DNA of 64,000 bases from Liolophura sinensis. Taxonomy: Eukaryota > Mollusca > Polyplacophora > Chitonida > Chitonidae. Below, in pieces: positions 40,560 to 64,000 of the stretch. Made by a program: the position numbers and the translations under genes. Position 1 is the stretch's first letter. Each line of letters opens with the position of its first letter. The DNA lies in contig NC_088297.1 in assembly GCF_032854445.1 (NCBI RefSeq), positions 25,369,127 to 25,433,126 of the forward strand, read 5' to 3'. Under the pieces are notes generated by a model that saw only the letters and a list, made by a program, of their open reading frames with translations, was not told the DNA's origin and made no database searches.

Positions 40560-41440
40560 TAAATCATATAAAACTATACCATATACGTTATAATGTTCAT
40601 AGACTAAGATTTGGAAATTCCTTTAGTCAGGTAAAAAATATGTAAACAAATTAAAAAATATTTACAGAGAGTAGATAATTTAGACATTAAATACTACAAG
40701 TACAGTGGGCTCTCCTTTTGGGGAAGACACGGTGACATCCCTAACATATAAGCAAGAAAGGTCCAAACAGCTAGCAATGTATTTGTTCTATTAAAGTTGT
40801 TCTCTTTGCAGGCACATCGGTTTTGGAAAATCTTTAACAAAAATTCAGAATGAAAGGCTATTTATACCCTTGGATTCCGTACTTATGAATATTTTATTTA
40901 TAGACAAACGGCATCCAAAAGTACGGCAAGAAGACCCTTGGATAAGTTTTTCATTAGTTCATATATAATAAATAAATAACGCCATTCCTAGACGGAACAA
41001 AAATAAAATTAAAAAAAAACAGAGAACGTTTTAAATAAATCAAACAAAAAGAAGTTTTAATAATAAAATACTGAAATATCTATAACCCGGATTACACTGA
41101 AGTTCGACATCCAACACAGCTGTTGCATAAATATGAATTCATATTCATATTTATGGAAGCCAATGAGTAACATGTCAACATATTTCACTCTAAACTTTCG
41201 TAATTGCTCCAATAGCTCACTGTTCTTTCAGACTTGTGATTCTTTGTGAAAAAACATACCTTGTATTCTATCATAAATTATATAACTCCTCACTTTGTAC
41301 ATATAAGTCTTAGCATCGGCTGACATCATTGATTTACTAATTTCTGACAAATTTAGTTTAGTTCTTTTTTCAGTTTCATGTAACCTTGGAAGAGCATCGC
41401 TCTCCCCGGATGTAACCTTCCCACTTCCCGTCTCATTTTC
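40560..41440. other. AT-rich spacer between the 30-bp array and the astacin gene
   Basis: No gene seen. Likely includes the 3' UTR of the astacin gene toward 41.4 kb; AATAAA-like motifs are frequent here and not decisive. Confidence 0.5.
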
Positions 41441-41476
41441 TTACGCCATCACTTCCGGGAATGAATGCAGCGGTCT

Positions 41477-57435
<15,959 letters not shown>

Positions 57436-57599
57436 ATTTCCCTGACTTTGGATTGAACTGCGAGCAGGAATGCGAGTACGACATACCGACTTTATCTTCA
57501 CTGACAGAGACGATAATATAGCGGAAATGCGGTGGATTTTGTAAGTGGGTGAGAAACAACTGATAGCCGTCGACAAGATACCCAAGGGGAAATATTACA

Positions 57600-58015
57600 C
57601 GCTAAACCATGCCCCACTCCCACACACACACACCCGTGTACAGGTATTTAGCCCCCCTCGGGCATCCACCTGTTAATTACAGGTAAATGACACACCTGAA
57701 GCACAAGGCCATGTGCTGTGGAATATCTACTGTGGTTGCTTTGTTCACACCTTTTCTTGCTCTGATGCATTTTTCATGAGCTCGAGAAGACTCATACAGT
57801 ACAATCGGCACACGAGATATATAGTCTCTCATCCAAAATAGACAGCCATGTTTGACAGAACACAGTCAAGGGATCTAAAATCGGTTATAAGTAGGGATGG
57901 TTGGATGTGAAATACCAACACAATGCAACAAAATTCTAACATGAACAATCGGTCGATTTTAGTCCAAACACTTTTAAAACTTTATACGTCAAAAATTTTC
58001 TCAAAAACATAATCT
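57600..58015. other. Upstream region of the astacin gene
   Basis: Contains (CA)n and an AGGTAAATGACACACCTG near-palindrome at about 57680-57700. No TATA box at a suitable distance. Confidence 0.4.
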
Positions 58016-58018
58016 TAA

Positions 58019-58246
58019 CTGTTAATTTTAACAGAAAGTCTGTTGCCTGAGTGATGCTAGAGTGTCTTCTGCTATTGCCGAAGATTATTCCATTAAATAT
58101 AACACACATTCTATTATTTCAACATAAAGATTCTATGAGGCTAACAGAATATTCTGTTAAATATAACACAGAATTATGTTACAGGCCTAAAAACGGAGTA
58201 CATTCTAATATCACTCACACAACAGACTTTCTGTTAAAATCAACAG
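58019..58246. mobile_element. 228-bp MITE with about 47-bp TIRs
   Basis: Left CTGTTAATTTTAACAGAAAG, TCTGTTGCCTGAGTGATGCT; right end reversed CTGTTGATTTTAACAGAAAG, TCTGTTGTGTGAGTGATATT. Identity is high through AGARTGT. The target duplication is not evident. Confidence 0.8.
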
Positions 58247-58249
58247 ATT

Positions 58250-59450
58250 CATACTTTGAGTGTATACTACTGTCTATCAATCACTGTTAAATGACGGAAC
58301 ATTTAAACAACAGCTTTGTCTTTACGCTGTCAGTGGTTGAAGATTAAAGGGTATTAAGACATTGCATAACAAACGTTTTTGGCCATTGGATAACAGATGT
58401 TTTTTGGCCACTGTGTAATGTTGTGATTCTTACCCTTACACCTTTTTGGGGAAACTAATTGGTATTTTCAGATTGTAAATAAAAATCTGTCAGACTATAG
58501 ACAAATTAAACCGATTTTTGATCAACTGTGCCTTAATATGTGCATTATCTGATTTAATAATGATATCTGATTTTCAGTAACGGATGCTGACGTCAGAGCA
58601 AAGAAACTCCTAATAGTTTTAAAGGTGATCTATTGATCGCTCGAGAGGAAAATGTAGCCCACATTTTTCGCATTACGACCTTGTCACATTCTTTACATAA
58701 CCAAAATACAACCAAAGGGCATATATTCTCTGGGGTGTATTCTCTAGCGGTTTCCAGGAAATAGTTACATTTTTTTGGAGAATGTAACCAGGCAAAAGAA
58801 AATAGCACACCTCATGTTATGTTTTGGGAACTGGAGCGGGAATAGAAAGAAGATAAAATCACTCCTAATGAAATACAGTATACCGTCGGCCATTTTTCCT
58901 CATATTTCTTTATGGAAAATGGCGGATATTCATACAAGGGTCGATATTCGCGATAGTGTTCACGAGAACAGAATGACCGACTTTATGGTATTTATATGAT
59001 CCGAACTCCCCGTGTTGTTTGCTTACTGGAAGAGACTTTCCCTCACTAGCTACGTATTCGGCAAGGTCCTTACATAGTAAATTTACATATTTACGTGCAA
59101 GATTTCATAAACGTGACCTCAGAATTTAATCGCGAGATCAAGGGTTTGGGGGTACTGAAGTGAAAAGATTGACATGTAAACATTGGTGAAGCAGAATTCA
59201 TTTTACGAGAACCATTTCAGGTGTATTATACAAACAGACAAGGGTGAAGCACTTGCCATAAAGATTCCGTGTTCCTCAAAGGTAATGACGGGACGCCAAC
59301 CGCTGGCAAACCATGTAGGTATGGGTTCAACCCAGCCTTCAGCAGGTAATTTATAGGTTTACCCACGCTCTCACTCTTCGTGGCAGTTAGCGATTGAGTG
59401 CTCGTGAGGCAATTTGCAGTCTTACGTTCGCTGACGATCACTTGTCTTCC
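58250..59450. other. Spacer, no gene seen
   Basis: Only short frames without motifs. Confidence 0.5.
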
Positions 59451-59454
59451 ACCA

Positions 59455-59605
59455 ATAAAGTGTGCAACACACGTGAGAAAGTCCGTCAGTAACTTGACAC
59501 AGACCGGTGGTTTACACCGGAACAGGTTTTCATGACCCAAAATGCTGACCGCCATCATATACGACTATGAATTTCTTGAGTATGGCATAAATTGCCAATG
59601 ATATC
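59455..59605 (+). mobile_element. SINE family A, strongly diverged 3' part
   Basis: CCAAAATGCTGACCGCCATC, then TTCTTGAGTATGGCATAAAT and GCCAATGA align with the ACCATAATGCTGGCCGCC...GCGTAAAACACCAATCA part of better copies. Confidence 0.6.
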
Positions 59606-59609
59606 AGTA

Positions 59610-60830
59610 AATCAAGCTAAGTTTTTTTGGCAATTGTTCATTACTACATTTACAACAGACCTAGTTATTCAAACTATGCTATGTAAGGTTCGATTAACTT
59701 TATTCAGCGATTATTTAGAGGAAACTTTTCTCATAAATTTCTGATATCGGCCAATGGATTTATTCCAATATGTTTTCTCTATTACCAGCTATTACAAATT
59801 ATGACCTCTATATAGGAAAATCCGAACTATTTCTCAACCATAGTCCTGTCATTTCTTAATAATTTCTAGTTTCTTAGATTTCCTGGATTGACGTCTGAAA
59901 TGAAGTACATTATTTTATGTGTTTGTTTAAAATCCTGCATGTAGTTGTGTTAAAGTGTTAGATGGCTTCCTAAACTACCCACCGGACAGTTTCAAGAAAA
60001 CGTTATTGAGCATGTCATAAAACAAATGATGAAATACTGCATGTGGTGAAGAGCAGATTTCGTCATTATTTGGGAGCTTTCCTGCTGTATCTTCAGATAA
60101 GTCAACAAAGCAGAAGAATCTCCTTTTCAGATGATATGATTATTTGCTAATCAGGTTGATATCTTTCAGTGGACAGACCATTAATCTTGTCCGAAACCTG
60201 TGCACATATTTTTGTTAAAATAATGTTTGGGACAATATGTAAATTTGAGATAAAGGCAGGTGAGGGAACAAAAGAATTAATTTAGGTGTAATATACAACT
60301 GTGTACTAAAGTGGATCCAAACGTTACAGAAATCGGCCCCTTTGAAAATTCTGCGCAGTGCTGTGACCCCTCAGGTGCATAATTTATCCGCGTTTTTAAT
60401 TAAGCTGACTTTGCTCTTTATATACCTGTGATCTAATGAAAGCTCATTTGGCATTAGTCCATTCATGAATATTAATTAGTTATGCTTTATTAGCACAAGT
60501 ATATGGGATATACACAAAACAGACTAATCAAAGCACCTGGTTAACAGGTTAATGACTGAGGGAAAGTTGTTTGTTGTGAAGGGTTTCTGATCCAACTTGA
60601 ATGTTTGAGACTGGTCAAAGTAATTATAGGTAAAGCACAGGATTATGCATAATTTATGGAACTCTAAACTCATTTTGTGAGATCTCCAACTTGTTAAAAA
60701 TTTGGTAGAAAGCTTTGTCTTGATTTTGGAGTGCTCAAGTTGCCGGTATTCAAGTTTTAACAGCCGCATTTTCGGGTTGCCATCTGTGTCAAAACTATGT
60801 AGATGCGCTAAGATATGTGGTGTTATGTCA
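59610..60830. other. Spacer, no gene seen
   Basis: AT-rich. An 81-codon minus frame at 60524-60769 has no motif. Confidence 0.5.
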
Positions 60831-60837
60831 TCTGTCT

Positions 60838-60935
60838 ACGACATATGTGTATATCTAGTTCATACGTGTATATTTACGTCACACGTATATATCTACGTGA
60901 TACGTGTACATCTACGTCATACGTGTGTGTCTACT
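60838..60935. repeat. 20-bp tandem repeat, about 5 copies
   Basis: Diverged copies of CATACGTGTATATCTACGT with alternating pur/pyr runs. Confidence 0.8.
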
Positions 60936-61479
60936 TCATTCAATACTGTATCCATATCCATGTCAAGAATGGCTTCAAGAACGACTTATTTTTTGTCTGT
61001 ACCCTCGTCTATGTTTATTTCACACAAATCAGTTGGTAATTTTTAGGCAATGTGAACAAGCAAAGAAAGAAGGTGCTTAGAATCCCTTCCTTAACAATGT
61101 TTCACAGTGGCAGAACTGAAGCTGCGTCCACTAATGGTAGTCGAAAATTAAGACAACAGTTTCTGCAAGCCTAAAAACAACTCAACACATTTCAAGTCTA
61201 CATGACAACTACCAGTGACTGGGTTAGAATTCGCGGCTTCGTTGGTAGCCCCCATTGACAGTTTTAAATAGAGATCTGCTATAACAACATTTATAATATT
61301 AGTAATCAACTAATAAATTTAGATAAAGGTTGCTGTAACACACACTGGAGGTCTGCACTCTCAGTACAACACTGCCCTGCTCGGTCGTGTGCATGACACA
61401 GGCGATTGTCATGTAGAGTTAAAATGTGTGGAGTTGTTCTTAAACTTGCAGAAATTGTCATCTTAATTTTCTACCATAG

Positions 61480-61672
61480 TGGAGCTTCGTCGAGCAATGT
61501 TTGCCATCAAGCCCACAAGAGGGTCGTCGAGCGATGTTTGTCACCAAGCCCACAAGAGCGTCGTAGAGCGATCGTTGTCACCGAACCCACAAGAGTGTCG
61601 TAGAGCGATCAATTTCACCGAGGCCACAAGAGCGTCGTCCACCGATCGTTGTCCCCGAGGCCACAAGAGGCA
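61480..61672. repeat. Approx. 38-bp tandem repeat, about 5 copies
   Basis: Repeats of CCCACAAGAGCGTCGTAGAG then CGATCGTTGTCACCGA. The 105-codon frame across it is an artefact. Confidence 0.88.
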
Positions 61673-61984
61673 TGGTCCCATCATGGTCCCACGAACAGTG
61701 AGAGTGCAAGAATATACAAACTCTCTTGTCCAAGGTGCAATAGAACTCGCAACTCTGCATTCCAGCGATTGGACGACGAGCATATGTACCCCTTAACCAC
61801 CACAGTCTGCACTTTCAAGTTATGGGAAACATTTACTGACTTAAGTGACTGAGCGTCGCGCTTGCTCGCTCGACCTGCGAGGCTTCTTCTGTGTAGGTGT
61901 ACAATCTTCCTAAGATTTATATACTGTACCGAAGTGTACAGTGATAAACAGAGACAAGAGTTAATTATGTATATGTTTATTGAT

Positions 61985-62125
61985 ATCATTGGTATTTGGC
62001 CGCGAACTGGAAAATTATTCGCTTATATACCTAGACGGCCAGGTTTATGGGTGGCGAACCTGCGACGGCTAGATTCGAACCTGTGACCTGAGAATAACGC
62101 TTGCCCAATGATCCAGCGAGGCTGA
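61985..62125 (-). mobile_element. tRNA-derived SINE, diverged (family uncertain)
   Basis: The reverse strand gives GCCTCGCTGGATCATTGGGC, then AAGCG (A-box region) and CAGGTTCGAATC (B box), a tRNA-like head. The plus-strand left side has TTGATATCATTGGTATTTGG, a tail like that of family A. Confidence 0.55.
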
Positions 62126-62569
62126 ACTCTTTTCCCACTGTATATACTCATAGCATGCACTAACAAGTCGATAAATCAAACTAATCGACTATTGCCTTTT
62201 GGACAACTCCACCCAGGCAGTGTACGTGAGTGCGAGCTTTACCGCAGGTCCGGGTGAACATGCCTGTTCAGGAACAGGCTAGATGTAATGCGGTTTAACA
62301 TAATAAACACGTGACGACCCCTTCCCCCCGACACTTGTCAAATCCACAGCTCAGGGCAGCTATATACACGTAGGCCTGCTCAGCCATTTGCATGTCAATA
62401 ATGTATATCTGCCCGCGTGTTGCCATCTTTTAATGACACGCTCTGGTGACAGCTTGCATAGTCCCGTGGCTCTATGAATTGTCTCCCATAGGGGTCGGAT
62501 AGATCTAGATCTTCAGACATGGAGGTAGAAAAGTTGTTACGATACTGAACAATCACGAATCGAGCCATT

Positions 62570-62720
62570 GATTCAATTTGATTGGTGTTTATGAAACACC
62601 GTATTCAATAATTATTCACCTACATACACTGAACTTTATCAAGTACCTGGCTAACTTTAAAGCCGCAACAGAACCGGCGAGACCTGGATTTGAACCCGAA
62701 CCCCATTGGTTAATAGGCCG
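62570..62720 (-). mobile_element. Family A-like SINE, diverged short copy
   Basis: TTTGATTGGTGTTTATGAAA, CACCGTATTCAATAATTATT and TGGATTTGAACCCGAACCCC (B-box complement) in the order tail, body, head. Confidence 0.6.
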
Positions 62721-62724
62721 ATAA

Positions 62725-63820
62725 ATAAGTAATAAATTTACTAACATAAACGTATTATAGTTTCTCTAATGTGCAAATAATTTTATTCCCAAACCAATGC
62801 TGTTAGTCACAAGATTTTTACTTAATTTTTGGCCATGTCAGTTTTACGTATATACTGGACAAATATATGACAAATTATTGTAAGCCTACACAGGTTTGAA
62901 GAATACACCTAACGAATGAAACTCTTATACATTGCAATAATAATACAGATGAAAAAATGCAGCAATAATACCGATGAAAGCAATGATTAAATCTTACACA
63001 ATGAGTCAAAGTGACACAGGGATTCCTGGTATCTGGCGAATGATCACACGTAGCCAATGAAATAACGCCTCTGGTCATTTTACTTTGGATAGGGTTAATG
63101 ACCTCTGCCACAGTTATCAACTATGGGTAAACTAATTCCGTATTTCCAACACCAAACACATCCTCCAGGGTGCTGATTAGAAGAATGCTAAAAGATGGAG
63201 AGAAAAATTCATCTGACTGAGCTATTTTGTTCACATCTATATGTTTACAGGCATCTATGTTTACAATGCAAAAATTACTTCATGTATAACTTAAAACAAA
63301 CATTTTCTACTTCCTCTGTTTCACTGGCAACTGAAAGAATGGTGGCATATTGTGCGGCAAGTATAACGAAATGATGTAAGGCGACACATGTATTATACTA
63401 ACGTCTAAAATATATCTCTTTACTTCATGTGAGGTGTTACAACAAACCACGTACGACGCTTCCTGACACCTGATAACTTTAATCAATCTGTGTGGAAATT
63501 TGTTGCCACAAACTTTAATGTATCCAAAAAAGGGACTTTTGCGGTTTGTCTAAATCTTTCGTTTCTCAACTCTGCGGGCGAGACTTGACCATATTATGTC
63601 ACAATCGAGACAGATATCTCATTCAGGTTTTGCCCCCAATAATTTCATATACTGATGGAATAGTGAAATTAAAATCCAAAGCGTTTGAAACGTACCAGTC
63701 ATTTCTGTCTTACACAATTGGCAGTTGAACACCACATACAAATCATCCATGAGCTTTGCCAGAAGCGAGGCCAGCTAAAACGATTATTTTTTTAAACTGG
63801 AAACCCTAAAGCTTACTAAC
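62725..63820. other. Spacer, probably 3' region of the gene at the window end
   Basis: No coding sequence recognised. Part may be the 3' UTR of the minus-strand gene ending at 63824. Confidence 0.45.
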
Positions 63821-63823
63821 TCC

Positions 63824-64000
63824 TCACTCTCCATTGGCTACGTCATCATCATCATCATTGTCATCATCACCATCATCGTCAACGTCAACGTCAACGTCAC
63901 TTCCTTGAAACTCATCGCTATCTCCTCCTACCTCGTCCATATTATGCTCTTCCGGGTTATCGGAGTCTGCTTCCGGGTTACTTTCTTCTTCCTCTTTCGG
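63824..64000 (-). CDS. C-terminal exon of an unknown protein with acidic tail (partial)
   Basis: Reading in from the window end on the minus strand, 58 codons stay open to TGA at 63824-63826. The start is PKEEEESNPEADSDNPEEH and the end an Asp-rich tail (VDVDVDDDGDDDNDDDDDDV) closed by ANGE. Acidic low-complexity tails occur in many nuclear and chaperone proteins; family cannot be told. The (ATC)n and (AACGTC)n on the plus strand show the tail grew by trinucleotide and hexanucleotide slippage in frame. The rest lies outside the window. Confidence 0.55.
   Translation of the reverse strand, partial: PKEEEESNPEADSDNPEEHNMDEVGGDSDEFQGSDVDVDVDDDGDDDNDDDDDVANGE

Noticed and set aside
61479-61796. 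105-codon plus-strand frame
   Set aside because: Spans the 38-bp tandem repeat and has no motif.

Overview
The window is nuclear DNA of an animal, most likely a mollusc or another lophotrochozoan. The basis is intron-bearing genes with GT-AG junctions, animal-only domain sets (astacin-EGF-CUB-EMI-TSP1, TRIM, ankyrin plus SOCS box), and many copies of two tRNA-derived SINE families of a kind I associate with mollusc genomes. The species call is inference. There are no bacterial operons, CRISPR arrays or viral genes.

Layout. 1-12.5 kb is repeat-dominated: a 33-bp array, a small hAT-like DNA transposon with target-site duplication, a 53-bp array, SINEs, a 114-bp array, a 129-bp foldback MITE and a 3-kb array of a 77-bp unit. 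12.7-23.7 kb is a minus-strand TRIM-type (RING/B-box/coiled-coil) locus in heavy flux: 25 RING modules, two copies of the RING/B-box exon, two arrays made from an intron-exon border, and 583-bp tandem duplicates. 23.7-29.5 kb has no recognisable gene but holds several TIR elements and minisatellites. 29.6-32.2 kb holds a plus-strand ankyrin/SOCS-box gene (ASB-like, predicted Cullin-5 E3 substrate receptor) with a CCAAT-box promoter region and one 5' UTR intron. 32.2-36.5 kb is repeats. 36.5-40.6 kb is a 30-bp minisatellite of about 131 units with no length change; behind a good splice acceptor it is open for 1342 codons. 41.5-57.4 kb is a minus-strand astacin metalloprotease gene that I could resolve into 15 exons with fully consistent splice phases (664 codons): signal peptide, prodomain, astacin, EGF-like, CUB, EMI-like, TSP1, second EMI-like. 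Its introns hold SINEs, a 66-bp array, a 48-bp array, a long TA microsatellite and TIR elements. 57.4-63.8 kb is mostly unannotatable, and the window ends in the acidic C-terminal exon of another minus-strand gene.

How the genes relate. They do not form a pathway. Two (TRIM-like, ASB-like) are ubiquitin-ligase types, one is a secreted protease. The shared theme is tandem duplication acting on both non-coding and coding sequence: the TRIM exon grows by RING modules, an intron-exon border was amplified in two places, and several arrays have unit lengths divisible by three, which creates long open frames that are mostly spurious.

Limits. All exon calls come from reading splice sites and domain motifs by eye; no alignment, transcript or read data were available. 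Arrays may be collapsed or misassembled, and single-base frame breaks in otherwise good exons may be sequence errors.
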